This document shows positions 28,715-37,384 of a stretch of 64,000 bases of DNA, piece after piece (positions within the stretch are counted from its first letter, which is position 1; each line of letters starts with the position of its first letter). The position numbers and the translations under genes are program-made. The notes beneath the pieces were generated by a model that saw only the letters and a list, made by a program, of their open reading frames with translations, was not told where the DNA came from and ran no database searches. This DNA comes from Celeribacter persicus (GTDB taxonomy: Bacteria; Pseudomonadota; Alphaproteobacteria; Rhodobacterales; Rhodobacteraceae), in NCBI RefSeq assembly GCF_003050785.1, contig NZ_QAOH01000015.1:1-64000 (forward strand). The letters run 5' to 3'.

Positions 28715-29703
28715 AGGCGATAGAAACCATCATCGGGCAATTGCCCGCCGATGGCTCGCGGTTCGACATCGGCCACGGCCTTGTACATGGCCTCGAATTG
28801 TGGGCGCAGACTTGAGGCCCGATCTGCCGACAAGGCGGAATGCGGAATGGATTTCGCCAGGATCGGTGCGGGCATGCCAAGTGCGTTAGCGGCGGCTTTG
28901 GCGGCTTCCATGGGGTTGGCAATGACTTTGGGGAGGGTCGCCTCGATGGCACTTTGAATGGCTTCGATCACGCCGGGGTTGGCCTCATCGAAATCGCGCA
29001 TCACTGCCAGACCGGCTTGGGGGGCGACGGGGCCAAGACCGGTGATCTTGCCCCATTCTTCCTGGATGTTGATGGCGCGATAAACCTCTTGCCCGGCTTG
29101 CAGCGCGCGCATCTCCGCCATGGTGGTGGCGGGTTCCGGCAGAACCGCCGTTTCCGCGCGACCCGAGAGCAGAAGCTGCACTGCTTCGATCGGGGTGGCG
29201 GCATTGACGATTTTGAGGCTGTTCTCAGGCACATCGGCAGCTGCCAGAACGCGGCGCAAAAGGATGTCCGGCGTGTCATTGCGGAAGGGGAAGGTGATGG
29301 AGCGACCTCTAAGATCGGCGGGTGTTTTGATCGCGGGGTCTTTGGTCATGATATAGTTGAGACCGAGTGTCATGGCATTGACCATGCGCACGCCAAGCCC
29401 GCGATTATAGAGATTGGCGGCGGCGTTCGAAGGCATGATCACGACTTTCATCGTGCCGGATGTCAGTCCGGCCCGCAATTCATCAGGATCTCGCCAGGTC
29501 TTGAACGCGACCTCCCCGGCGATGTCGGAAAATGAGCCTTCCGCGACCGCATAGGCGAGTGTGATCGAGGGGCCGGCGGGCGGGCCGTAAAAGGTCAAAC
29601 CCTGAAGCGGCGTTTTGGCACGCAGTACGGCGGGCATGGACAAGGCCGCAACGGAGATGGCCGAAGACAGAAGAAAACGGCGGCGGCTCGGCAGATCATG
29701 CAT
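28711..29703 (-). CDS. NMT1/SsuA-like ABC substrate-binding protein with Tat-type signal
   Basis: A 330-residue periplasmic receptor. The N-terminus MHDLPSRRRFLLSSAISVAALSMPAVLRA has the twin-arginine pattern S-R-R-R-F-L, implying folded export. The body (GLTFYGPPAGPSITLAYAVAEGSF, DLRGRSITFPFRND, AVLPEPATTMAEM) follows the NMT1/NitT/TauT receptor fold. The start at 29703 has GGAG 9 bases upstream; an ATG 15 bases earlier is less well placed. Ligand unknown. Family members bind sulfonates, nitrate, pyrimidines or riboflavin-like compounds, and the divergent TonB receptor gene suggests a larger or metal-bound ligand. Confidence 0.83.
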   Translation of the reverse strand: MHDLPSRRRFLLSSAISVAALSMPAVLRAKTPLQGLTFYGPPAGPSITLAYAVAEGSFSDIAGEVAFKTWRDPDELRAGLTSGTMKVVIMPSNAAANLYNRGLGVRMVNAMTLGLNYIMTKDPAIKTPADLRGRSITFPFRNDTPDILLRRVLAAADVPENSLKIVNAATPIEAVQLLLSGRAETAVLPEPATTMAEMRALQAGQEVYRAINIQEEWGKITGLGPVAPQAGLAVMRDFDEANPGVIEAIQSAIEATLPKVIANPMEAAKAAANALGMPAPILAKSIPHSALSADRASSLRPQFEAMYKAVADVEPRAIGGQLPDDGFYRL

Positions 29704-29769
29704 ATCGGAAGGCTCCATAACTGATCTCGTGATGTATATCCGATATTTTCAGTCAGAAATTAACATTCA

Positions 29770-30186
29770 TCAATTGAATTCTGTGGAGCGCGACATTGTG
29801 AGGCGAATAAGCGAACCGAGGAGCAGGCACATTGCGGTTGGGACGGCATAAAGCAAAACCGCACTGGGCACCGTGAGACGTGTGAGCGGTGCAAAGCCCT
29901 GAGCGGGCCCGAGTGTGCCATGCATCCCGATCATTGCCACGACCGTGATGATCCACAACGCGAGGCGCCAGACCATCCTGTTCACGGCCACGGACAGCAC
30001 AAGGGGGATAATCCAGACCGGCCCCCAGCCGGAGAAAACACTGGCGAGTCCGCTCACAGTCATCAGGGCCGTTGCCTTTGGATCAAAAGGCCACAAGGCC
30101 CCACGCCATGTCGCGAGCGCGGCGGAGAACAGCAGGCAAAGTACGAAAGCGGACAGATGGAGAATGAGACGCTGCGGTTTGGACAT
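29770..30186 (-). CDS. Small integral membrane protein of unknown function
   Basis: A 138-residue protein with four hydrophobic segments (LHLSAFVLCLLFSAALATW, ALMTVSGLASVFSGWGPVWIIPLVLSVAV, LALWIITVVAMIGMHG, VPSAVLLYAVPTAMCLLLGSLI). I do not recognise a family. The start at 30186 is chosen because AGGAGC precedes it. The frame continues upstream into the divergent promoter region. It lies 66 bases upstream of the ABC receptor gene in the same direction, so it is probably the first gene of the transporter/NnrS operon and may be an accessory membrane component. Confidence 0.6.
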   Translation of the reverse strand: MSKPQRLILHLSAFVLCLLFSAALATWRGALWPFDPKATALMTVSGLASVFSGWGPVWIIPLVLSVAVNRMVWRLALWIITVVAMIGMHGTLGPAQGFAPLTRLTVPSAVLLYAVPTAMCLLLGSLIRLTMSRSTEFN

Positions 30187-30408
30187 AGTGGGCTCCTGAT
30201 GACGGCGAGAATCTCTGCTGAAAAGAGCCTTGGGTGCCCGTTCTGGCGTGAGGCGAAAGAGCGTTTCGCCAAGTATGCGAAACATCACTTTATGAATTCC
30301 TATTTTGCAATGTCTTGGAGTTCGACCTCAAGTATAAACTCCTTCACGGAGCCAATGCCACTCAGAGCAAATCAGTGCATTGTCCGGGTTTTTGCGATAC
30401 CGTAACAT

Positions 30409-30440
30409 ATGCGACATTTCGCATGCTTGTTTTTGCATGC
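30409..30440. promoter_or_regulatory. Two overlapping palindromes in the divergent TonB/ABC promoter region
   Basis: ATGCGACATTTCGCAT (30409-30424) is a perfect palindrome with a 4-base centre. Overlapping it, GCATGC (30421-30426) recurs at 30435-30440 around a T-rich spacer. They lie about 90 bases before the TonB receptor start and 220 bases from the divergent gene, within the 344-bp gap 30187-30530. A further ATGCGA half-site is near 30279. These are good operator candidates for a metal- or ligand-responsive repressor, but I cannot match them to a known box with confidence. Confidence 0.5.
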
Positions 30441-30530
30441 ATATCCGTGGATTGTGACGCCGTCAGATAAATATCGAGATCCGGTCGCCCGCCTGTCGCC
30501 AGCTATCCGTTTGCAAAGGGGATAGCACAG

Positions 30531-32654
30531 GTGACTTACACCAGATTTTTCTTGTCCAGCGTGGCCGCAGCGGCGCTGATGACACCCGTTTTAAGCAGCG
30601 TGGCTGTCGCGCAATCTGCCTCACCGGGTGCGGTTATTGAGCTTGAGCCTATCGTGATCAAGGGTAAGGATGCCTTGAGCACGGCGGAGCTTTTGGAAGA
30701 GAAGATGCAGAATGTGCCGCTTGCGGCTGATGTCGTAGGTCGGGAGGACTATGCGACCGCACCCTCTCCGACACTGGCCGAAGCCCTGAAATTCTCACCG
30801 GGGGTCGTGGTGCAGGAGTTCTTCGGCGGCCATGATCAGCCCCGACTGCAAATCCGAGGCTCCGGCCTGCAACAAAACCCGACCGAGCGCGGCATCATCG
30901 TCTTGCAGGACGGTATGCCGATCAACCGTGCCGATGGAACGTTTGTCGTCGGGCTTGCAGCCCCCTCGCAGGCCGAGGCCATCGAGGTCTGGCGTGGCGC
31001 ATCGGCGAACCGGCTCGGGGCTTCCGTCATGGGGGGCGCGCTCAATTTCATTTCCTCTACGGCAGACACCCGTCCGGGCAGCACCCTGTCTTTTGGCGCA
31101 GGCAGTTTCGACAGCTACAGCGCAAAGGGCAGCCATGCGATTGATTATGGCAATCTGAGCGCCCTGTTCCGCTTCGATCTGTCTACGTCGGATGGTGAGC
31201 GTGATTATAATGGGTCTGATCGCAGGATTTACGGCGGTAATCTTTCCTACGACTGGGGTAACGGTGTGGTGACGCAGGTCTTTCTGAGCCATGCCAAGCT
31301 CGATTTCGATGTGCCCGGACCGTTGAGTCTGGAAGACCTGAATTCGGATTACACGGTAATCAACCAAAACCCGATGCTGGGGGCCGCCAATGGGAATGGC
31401 ACGGGGATCGGCCCGAATGTGGTGCGCGATCAACCCGGACGTGAGACCGAACAGACCCTGATCGGTAGCCGTACCACCTTTGAAAACGGGGCGCATCGCT
31501 ATGATGTCGGTGTCTCCTACAGTCAGACGGATGATGAATTCACCTTTCCGATTGCCCACGGGGTGCGTGTCACCGATGGCTGGGACACCAATCTGATGGC
31601 CCGCTACGCCTATGTGCCGGATGCCTATGAACTGCCGCTAGTGGAACTGACCGCCAACTATGCCTATGGCGAAGCGGATCGGGATTACTATGAGAATTCC
31701 GGCGGTAACCGTGGTGCGCAATTCGGTCAGAATGAATTCGAAGCCTCGACACTCAGTGTCTACGCGGGTGCGAATGTGCCGATTGGCATCAATTGGCTTT
31801 TGACGCCCTCGCTCTCCTATACCCGTGCCACGCGAGATAACGAGGATCTCTGGGGCAACGGCTCTGATTTTGAAAACACCTATGACGGCTGGAGCCCGTC
31901 ACTGTCGCTGCGCTGGAAACCGAATGGGGATCAGACCGCATGGGTCTCTGTCGCACGCAGCTTCGATGCTCCGACCAGTGACGATCTGATTTCCCCGGTC
32001 GGAGGCAACGTCAACACCAGCCCCACCACCGTACAGGCAGCGGACCTGGACGCACAGATCGCCGATACGATCGAGATCGGCTGGCGCGGGCGAATCGGCG
32101 CGTTCGGCTGGGATGCCGTCGCGTATCACGCGGAGATTGAGAACGAATTCCTGTTGCTCAATACCTCGTCTGGTGTGCCTTACACCACCAATGCCGGCGA
32201 GACCGTGCATAACGGGCTTGAGCTTGGGTTGAGCGGCGAATTCAGCCCGGTTCTGCGCGGGCGTCTGGCCTATACCTGGCAGGATTTCCATTTCGACAAT
32301 GACGCGACACGCGGCGATAACCAACTGGCGGGGGCGCCGGAACATCTTTTGACCGCAGGGCTGGAATGGGATGTGATGGAGGACCTGACGCTTTCTGGGA
32401 CGGTGACATGGCGAGACAAGATGCCGGTGGACAACATGAACACCACTTGGGCCGATGATGCGGTTCTGCTCGATCTGGGGGCGCGTTGGCGGGTCAGTGA
32501 CATGGTGGAACTTGTCGCTGAAGTTACCAATGTCACGGATGAGACCTATGCCTCCGCTGTCGTAGCCAATGACATCCTGAGCTATGCCAATCAGGCCGTG
32601 TTCATTCCGGGCTCCGGTCGGGCGGTGTTCATTGGCACAAATTTCAGTTTCTGA
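30531..32654 (+). CDS. TonB-dependent outer membrane receptor
   Basis: A 707-residue outer membrane protein. The signal peptide runs to about residue 28 (LMTPVLSSVAVAQS). A short TonB-box region around ELEPIVIKG follows, and then the plug domain (GREDYATAPSPTLAEALKFSPGVVVQEF... GSGLQQNPTERGIIVLQDGMPIN... VWRGASANRLGASVMGGALNFIS). The rest is a 22-strand barrel rich in aromatic/charged alternation, ending in phenylalanine (GTNFSF), as needed for Bam insertion. The GTG start at 30531 follows AAAGGGGATAGCACAG. It is divergent from the ABC/NnrS operon, and no TonB/ExbBD genes are local. It imports a siderophore, metallophore or other scarce ligand; the ligand is not determinable here. Confidence 0.87.
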   Translation: MTYTRFFLSSVAAAALMTPVLSSVAVAQSASPGAVIELEPIVIKGKDALSTAELLEEKMQNVPLAADVVGREDYATAPSPTLAEALKFSPGVVVQEFFGGHDQPRLQIRGSGLQQNPTERGIIVLQDGMPINRADGTFVVGLAAPSQAEAIEVWRGASANRLGASVMGGALNFISSTADTRPGSTLSFGAGSFDSYSAKGSHAIDYGNLSALFRFDLSTSDGERDYNGSDRRIYGGNLSYDWGNGVVTQVFLSHAKLDFDVPGPLSLEDLNSDYTVINQNPMLGAANGNGTGIGPNVVRDQPGRETEQTLIGSRTTFENGAHRYDVGVSYSQTDDEFTFPIAHGVRVTDGWDTNLMARYAYVPDAYELPLVELTANYAYGEADRDYYENSGGNRGAQFGQNEFEASTLSVYAGANVPIGINWLLTPSLSYTRATRDNEDLWGNGSDFENTYDGWSPSLSLRWKPNGDQTAWVSVARSFDAPTSDDLISPVGGNVNTSPTTVQAADLDAQIADTIEIGWRGRIGAFGWDAVAYHAEIENEFLLLNTSSGVPYTTNAGETVHNGLELGLSGEFSPVLRGRLAYTWQDFHFDNDATRGDNQLAGAPEHLLTAGLEWDVMEDLTLSGTVTWRDKMPVDNMNTTWADDAVLLDLGARWRVSDMVELVAEVTNVTDETYASAVVANDILSYANQAVFIPGSGRAVFIGTNFSF

Positions 32655-32660
32655 AACTTC

Positions 32661-32690
32661 CCCCGGCGTGTGTCGCCACGCACGCCGGGC
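32661..32690 (+). terminator. Terminator after the TonB receptor gene
   Basis: CCCGGCGTG (32662-32670) pairs perfectly with CACGCCGGG (32681-32689) and is followed by CTCTTC. The hairpin starts 8 bases after the receptor stop codon. Confidence 0.65.
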
Positions 32691-32810
32691 TCTTCAGACC
32701 CTGTTCCCGACCGTCTGCTCCGTGCCAAGCGTCATACCTTTGGCCGATATCAGAGGTTTCAGGCATAACGCTTTGGTCGGTTTATCGCGACAATGTTGCG
32801 GATCAGTTTC

Positions 32811-32834
32811 TTGACAAAAAAAGTCGGTTATAGT
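32811..32834 (+). promoter_or_regulatory. Promoter/regulatory element of the SufCB-like genes (candidate)
   Basis: TTGACA at 32811 and TATAGT at 32829 are good individual promoter hexamers but only 12 bases apart, too close for a normal pair. GAC-A7-GTC (32813-32825) is an inverted repeat. The combination resembles Rrf2/IscR-type control sequences seen before Fe-S assembly genes in alphaproteobacteria, but I cannot confirm it. The remaining 32691-33097 stretch is non-coding, with about 260 bases of leader before the first gene. Confidence 0.35.
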
Positions 32835-33097
32835 TTCGTTGTGTTGAGGACCTCCAGCTTTCGCCAGACACAGGCCGGCGGAAGAGGCGTGTTGGCTCAT
32901 TCTCAGTACAATGTGTCATTTGGTTCAGAGCCATGTCTGGTTCCGCGCTTCGTGAACAGGCGGTTAGGGGCGGACTTGTTTATCTCGTGTGAGCCCAGCC
33001 CTGTGTCGTCCTGTCGGCAGAGGGCCGTTTGGTCGACCCGATGCCTGGGAGGGAGTGCGGTCCGCATGAGAATTCAAAGAAAAAAGAGAGGATTTCC

Positions 33098-33814
33098 TTG
33101 TCCGACAACATTCTCAAAATTCGGGACCTCGATGTCTTCGCCGGCGAGACGCAAGTGTTGCGCGATGTCGATCTGACGATCCACCCCGGTGAAGTGCATA
33201 TTCTTCTCGGGCCGAACGGATCCGGAAAATCGTCGCTTCTGCAAGCGATCATGGGGGTTCCGCCATTTCGTGTGACCAAGGGCGATATCCGGCTCAATGG
33301 CCGGTCGATCTGTGATCTGACGCCGGATCAGCGTGCTGCCTTGGGGTTCGGCATGGCTTACCAGAAGCCGCCGGAAATCGACGGGGTGACGCTGACGGCT
33401 CTGGCGCATGTCATGCGTGCCGATGCGACCTTTGCAACGGAAGCCGCAGCACTCGATATGGCGGATTTTGCGCAACGCGAAGTCAATGTCGGATTTTCGG
33501 GCGGCGAGATCAAACGCTGGGAAGTGCTCAAGCTCTTCTTACAGAATCCGCAGTTCCTGCTTTTCGACGAACCCGAAAGCGGGGTCGATCTTGAACATAT
33601 TGCCGCCGTGGGCGCCGCCATCGAACGGCTTGCGCGGAGCAGGACGGCCAATGGAGCAAAACGCGCCGCACTGGTGATCACCCATACAGGCTTCATCCTC
33701 GATTATGTGAAAGCAGATACGGCACATATGATGGTGGATGGACGCATCATTGCGACCGGTGACCCGAAAGAGATGTTCGAGCAGGTGAAAAGCAACGGTT
33801 ATCATGCCGCCTGA
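33098..33814 (+). CDS. SufC-like Fe-S cluster assembly ATPase (minimal SufCB/Sms type)
   Basis: A 238-residue soluble ABC ATPase. Walker A is LLGPNGSGKSSLLQAIMG, and the signature and Walker B region is VGFSGGEIKRWEVLKLFLQNPQFLLFDEPESGVDLE. An H loop (VITHTGFILDYVKAD) and the SufC-specific sequence GMAYQKPPEIDGV are present. The ESGVDLE wording is that of archaeal/anaerobe SufC rather than the SGLDID of the proteobacterial SUF operon. It is paired with a single SufB-like scaffold and no SufD, SufS, SufE or SufA. The start is TTG at 33098, preceded by AGAGGA. A longer frame from 33029 starts in the leader and is rejected. Acts in the cytoplasm, probably driving cluster assembly on its partner. 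Confidence 0.8.
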   Translation: MSDNILKIRDLDVFAGETQVLRDVDLTIHPGEVHILLGPNGSGKSSLLQAIMGVPPFRVTKGDIRLNGRSICDLTPDQRAALGFGMAYQKPPEIDGVTLTALAHVMRADATFATEAAALDMADFAQREVNVGFSGGEIKRWEVLKLFLQNPQFLLFDEPESGVDLEHIAAVGAAIERLARSRTANGAKRAALVITHTGFILDYVKADTAHMMVDGRIIATGDPKEMFEQVKSNGYHAA

Positions 33815-33859
33815 GCGATCGCCCAAGTCTGTCGCTCAGGTCTTATGAGGAGAACGATC

Positions 33860-34975
33860 ATGAACATTCAAATCACACAATCGCCACTGAGCGATGCCGA
33901 AAAAACCACGTTGAGCAAAGTGGGCTATGTGGCGGAGTCTGAACGTGCCGCAACGGTGGTGATCGCCGATCAGGAGGTACGACATATCTCCATCAATGAT
34001 GATCAGGTGGAAATCCTGCCGATTGCCGAGGCGCTGAAAAAATATGTATGGGTGCAGGAGCTTTATTTCGGTCTGATTGACGTGAACGAAGCTGAAGAAG
34101 TGCAGCATCTGGCACGGTCGGCTGACACTCCCGTCGGTCATTTCATCCGGGTGAAAGCCGGGGCGAAACTTGAGCAGCCAATCCAGTCCTTCTGCCTGCT
34201 GGAAACGCCGCAGGTGCGGCAGGTGCTGCATAATATTACTGTGATCGAGGAAGGGGCGCAGGCCTCCGTGATCTCCGGCAGTTCCGTGGCCGATGGGGTG
34301 CATACGGGTCAGCATACCTGCCTGTGCGAAACCTATTTACGCGAAAGGGCGAGGTGTGAGTCTCTTTCCATCGAACAATGGGCAAAGGACGTGGATGTGA
34401 TGAGCTATGATCGTGCGGATGTGGCGAAATCGGCCCATTGCAGTTCCAACAAGGTGATGGTCTCGCCGGTACGCAATCATTGCAGTCGGACATCCACGAC
34501 CGTGGGCGAGGATGCGACGGCCAAGGATCAGTCCATCGTCTTCGCGCCACAAGGCACCACGCGGATGATGGAGGGAGAAATTCATCTCAGGGGCGAGCGC
34601 GCGCATGCTGAAAGCCTGACCCGGATGGTGACGGCGGGTGGCACGATTGGGAACAATGCGATGCTTGTCGGGGAGGCGGACGATACCGAGGGTTTCCTTG
34701 GTTGCGACGGGTTGAAGCTGACCAGCGATGGTGAGATTCTCTCCGTACCCGCCTTGAGGGCCTTGTCCGAGAAATCTCAGCTTTCTCATGAGGCCTCTGT
34801 TGGCATGGTGAGTGAGGAGAAACTGGCTTATCTGGAATCTCTGGGGTTGACGGAGGACAGCGCCAATGAGCTAATCGTGCAGGGCTTCCTGAACCTGAAG
34901 GAACAGGAAATGCCTGCCCCGGTGCGCGAGACCGTAAAGGATATGATTTCTGCTGCAAAATCCGGCTCGATGTGA
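33860..34975 (+). CDS. SufB/SufD-family Fe-S cluster scaffold (minimal SufCB/Sms type)
   Basis: A 371-residue beta-helix scaffold. Landmarks are HCSSNKVMVSPVRNHCSRTSTTVG, ARAHAESLTRMVT-like wording (RAHAESLTRMVTAGG), GFLGCDGLKLTSDGEILSVPAL and LSHEASVGMVSEEKLAYLESLGL. The cysteine of GCDGL and the glutamate of SHEAS align with the two residues known to be essential in E. coli SufB (Cys405 and Glu434). It is shorter than SufB (about 480-495) and closer to the archaeal-type single SufB/D protein. Start at 33860 with GAGGAGA upstream. The gene follows the ATPase by 45 bases and ends at a strong terminator, so the two genes are a complete cassette. It may serve a special client or stress; the client is not visible. 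Confidence 0.78.
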   Translation: MNIQITQSPLSDAEKTTLSKVGYVAESERAATVVIADQEVRHISINDDQVEILPIAEALKKYVWVQELYFGLIDVNEAEEVQHLARSADTPVGHFIRVKAGAKLEQPIQSFCLLETPQVRQVLHNITVIEEGAQASVISGSSVADGVHTGQHTCLCETYLRERARCESLSIEQWAKDVDVMSYDRADVAKSAHCSSNKVMVSPVRNHCSRTSTTVGEDATAKDQSIVFAPQGTTRMMEGEIHLRGERAHAESLTRMVTAGGTIGNNAMLVGEADDTEGFLGCDGLKLTSDGEILSVPALRALSEKSQLSHEASVGMVSEEKLAYLESLGLTEDSANELIVQGFLNLKEQEMPAPVRETVKDMISAAKSGSM

Positions 34976-34985
34976 GGATGTGAAC

Positions 34986-35026
34986 ACGCCCCGCCAAAAG
35001 CCTGCAACAGCTTTTGGCGGGGGCGT
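34986..35026 (+). terminator. Strong terminator closing the SufCB-like cassette
   Basis: ACGCCCC-GCCAAAAGC (34986-35001) pairs with GCTTTTGGC-GGGGGCGT (35010-35026), a long near-perfect stem beginning 10 bases after the stop codon. No T run follows on the + strand. The stretch 35027-35273 after it contains no gene I can support. Confidence 0.7.
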
Positions 35027-35273
35027 ACAATGCGAATATCATGTGATGTCTCTGCCTGTCTCTGTCTCAGGGAGAAGGCGGGAGGCGAAAGGGCTTTGGC
35101 ACCGTCCCTTCCGGGGCCGACACTATGGTCGGCAACTGCCTTGTTCCGCAGAGCCTGTATGGGCATCTCAAGCTGGCTGTTTACACGGTCTCAGGACCGC
35201 AGTTCCATGGCGTAACCGAAAGTCTGTTGAGCAAAACCCTTGTCATTGCCGGGTTGCGCAGGGGATCGCGATC

Positions 35274-35611
35274 ATGACGTTTGTGGGGGCGTTTTTCCTG
35301 ATGCTGAACCTGCACCCGCAACTGGTGCTGATCGCCGCCGTGATCGAAACCTACCCGCGTGCGATTGCCGGATTTCGCAGCTACCTCGAACTTCTCTCCA
35401 CGGAACGCGACGTGACCGACGGCCCGGACGCACACCCCGCCCCGGTGTTCAGAGGTGATGCGGTTCGAGAACGTTTCCTTCACCGCAGAAGCGGGACAGA
35501 CTGGTCATCGCGCATCGTCTGGAGACCGTTCGCCATGCCGACCAGATCGTCGTCATGGATGCAGGACGTATATATTTGCCCGACGAGGTGGCGCATATTT
35601 TGAGAGATTGA
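35274..35611 (+). pseudogene. Remnant of an ABC exporter (fused membrane/ATPase type) with deletions
   Basis: Three frames carry consecutive pieces of one protein. From 35274, MTFVGAFFLMLNLHPQLVLI then RAIAGFRSYLELLSTERDV is the end of a transmembrane domain and linker. At about 35458 another frame gives MRFENVSFTAEAGQT, the start of the nucleotide-binding domain. At 35495 a third frame gives RLVIAHRLETVRHADQIVVMDAGRI, the H-loop end, with a stop at 35609. Walker A, signature and Walker B are missing, so about 150 residues were deleted. Non-functional. Confidence 0.75.
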
Positions 35612-35613
35612 TC

Positions 35614-36663
35614 TCAGGCAAAGACCTGACCGGCAAAAAGTTTGCGAGCGGTGCGTAATGTACCCGCGCCGATCACGGTGCCCGAGCTGTCGCGGTCAAG
35701 AATGATCTCCACCACGCCCGAAGGGTGTTCAATCACGAATGTCGTGTCCTGAGGCTGTTGCGCCAGGCGTTGCGCAGGACTGCCGTCGAGGACACAGGCG
35801 GTTGCCACGGACACAGCTGCAAACACGCCGATGGAGGCATGACACCGATGGGGGATAAAACTGCGCGTGTTGATAACCCCGCCCTGTGTCGGCGCACTGA
35901 CCAATGTCATTTTCGGAACAGATTTCTCGGTGACATTTCCGAGGGTCATCATCTCACCCGCTTTGAGACGAATGGCCTCGATCCGGGATTTGAGATCGGC
36001 GTTGCCATCCAGGTCTTCGCGGCTTTCCTGACCGCTCAGGCCAAAATCCTCGGCAGCCATCACCACGATGGGCATACCGTTGTCGATCAGGGTACAGGCG
36101 ACACCTTCAATCACGTCAACAGTATTGCCAGAGGGCAAAAGCGCGCCGCACATCGACCCGGCGAGCCCGGTGAACAAAAGCGGGATCGGCGCGTGAGTTC
36201 CGGGAACACCGTCGATGCGCGCTTTGCCCTCGTAAGTGACCCGGCCGTTCGGTGTCTGCACCGTCGCCACCGCAATTTCCCCGGTGTTCTCCATGAAAAT
36301 CCGCACGTGGGTCTCGCCGTCCTGCGCCGGAACGATCTCCATCTCGATTGCGGCGGGTCCGACGCCGGCAAGGATATTGCCACAGGCCTGTGCGCCCGAA
36401 ACCAGCGGTTGATCGACAAAGACCTGCAAGAACAGGTAATCGACATCCGCATCTTCACGCGCGGAGGGCGACAGGATCGCGACTTTTGAGGTCAGCGGGT
36501 CCGCGCCGCCGATCCCGTCGATCTGGCGCGGGTCGGGACTTCCCATGATCCGAAACAAGAGCGCATCGCGCGCATCCGTGTCAGAAGGCAGGTCGGCGGC
36601 CTTGAAATAAGCCCCCTTCGAGGTGCCTCCCCGCATCCAGAGACAGGGGATGCCCTCAGACAT
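35614..36663 (-). CDS. galD: PrpF-family isomerase, probable 4-oxalomesaconate tautomerase (GalD-like)
   Basis: A 349-residue protein of the diaminopimelate-epimerase-like PrpF fold. [11 protein letters not shown] near residue 10, [25 protein letters not shown] with the catalytic-type cysteine, [20 protein letters not shown] and the C-terminal [16 protein letters not shown] identify the family. PrpF proteins isomerise 2-methylaconitate. Next to an aldolase, a GalB-like hydratase and an extradiol dioxygenase, the better reading is the keto-enol tautomerisation of 4-oxalomesaconate in gallate-type meta cleavage. It overlaps the aldolase gene by 8 bases. It could be a PrpF in the strict sense, but no methylcitrate genes are present. 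Confidence 0.8.
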   Translation of the reverse strand: MSEGIPCLWMRGGTSKGAYFKAADLPSDTDARDALLFRIMGSPDPRQIDGIGGADPLTSKVAILSPSAREDADVDYLFLQVFVDQPLVSGAQACGNILAGVGPAAIEMEIVPAQDGETHVRIFMENTGEIAVATVQTPNGRVTYEGKARIDGVPGTHAPIPLLFTGLAGSMCGALLPSGNTVDVIEGVACTLIDNGMPIVVMAAEDFGLSGQESREDLDGNADLKSRIEAIRLKAGEMMTLGNVTEKSVPKMTLVSAPTQGGVINTRSFIPHRCHASIGVFAAVSVATACVLDGSPAQRLAQQPQDTTFVIEHPSGVVEIILDRDSSGTVIGAGTLRTARKLFAGQVFA

Positions 36664-37327
36664 ATTTCAACCCCTTGGCCTCAAGCCGCGGGCGCATGTC
36701 GTAAATGTCGAGGCCCAGTTCGCCATTGGCGAGGCGGACACGTTTGGCTTCTTCGAGATCGAGACGCTTTTGCGCGGCGGCCAGAACCGTTTCGGCGTCT
36801 TCGCGACGTACCACACAAACACCATCGTCATCGGCGCAGATGATGTCACCGGGGTTGATCGCCTGACCGGCGCAGACGATGGGCACGTTCACATCGCCCA
36901 GCGTTTCTTTCACTGTACCTTGGCATGAGATCGCTTTGGACCAGACCGGAAAACCCATCTGTTCGAGATCGACCGTATCACGCACGCCCGCGTCGATGAT
37001 CAGTCCGCGGCAACCGCGGGCCTGTGCCGAGGTCGCCAGAAGATCGCCGAAATAGCCATTGTCACAGGGCGAGGTCGGCGCAAGCACGAGAATGTCGCCT
37101 TCCTTGAGCTGTTCGATGGCGACATGGATCATCCAGTTGTCGCCCGGAGGCGCGGAAATGGTCACCGCAGAGCCCGCGATCTTGGCACCGCGATAGATCG
37201 GGCGCATGTAGGAGTGCAGGCATCCGATCCGGCCCTGCGCTTCGTGGACAGTGGCAACCCCGGCCTGACCGAGGGCGTCGATTACCTTGGGATTGGCGCG
37301 TTCGATGTTCTGGACGACAACTGGCAT
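36656..37327 (-). CDS. galC: 4-carboxy-4-hydroxy-2-oxoadipate aldolase (GalC/LigK-like)
   Basis: Cleaves 4-carboxy-4-hydroxy-2-oxoadipate into pyruvate and oxaloacetate, the last step of gallate and protocatechuate 4,5-cleavage. The 223-residue protein is an RraA-like fold. Family landmarks include [68 protein letters not shown] with the metal-site aspartate, and [20 protein letters not shown]. The whole pattern, length and context match HMG/CHA aldolases rather than the RNase E inhibitor RraA. It lies between the dioxygenase and tautomerase genes. Confidence 0.86.
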   Translation of the reverse strand: MPVVVQNIERANPKVIDALGQAGVATVHEAQGRIGCLHSYMRPIYRGAKIAGSAVTISAPPGDNWMIHVAIEQLKEGDILVLAPTSPCDNGYFGDLLATSAQARGCRGLIIDAGVRDTVDLEQMGFPVWSKAISCQGTVKETLGDVNVPIVCAGQAINPGDIICADDDGVCVVRREDAETVLAAAQKRLDLEEAKRVRLANGELGLDIYDMRPRLEAKGLKYV

Positions 37328-37347
37328 GAGTGTTTCCTTTTGCCTTA

Positions 37348-37367
37348 GGGGGCGACAAAGCCGCCCC
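37348..37367 (-). terminator. Stem-loop between dioxygenase and aldolase genes
   Basis: GGGGCG and CGCCCC arms around a short ACAAAGC-type loop form a compact hairpin in the 57-base gap. On the minus strand it is followed by CTAAGGCAAAAGG, the aldolase ribosome binding region, rather than a T run. Partial termination or message processing is more likely than a complete stop. Confidence 0.4.
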
Positions 37368-37384
37368 TCCGTATTTTATCTGGA

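Noticed and set aside
35614-36663. Methylcitrate-cycle PrpF as the identity of this gene
   Set aside because: No prpC/prpB/acnD neighbours are present, while aldolase, hydratase and ring-cleavage genes are; the tautomerase role fits better, although the family alone cannot exclude PrpF.
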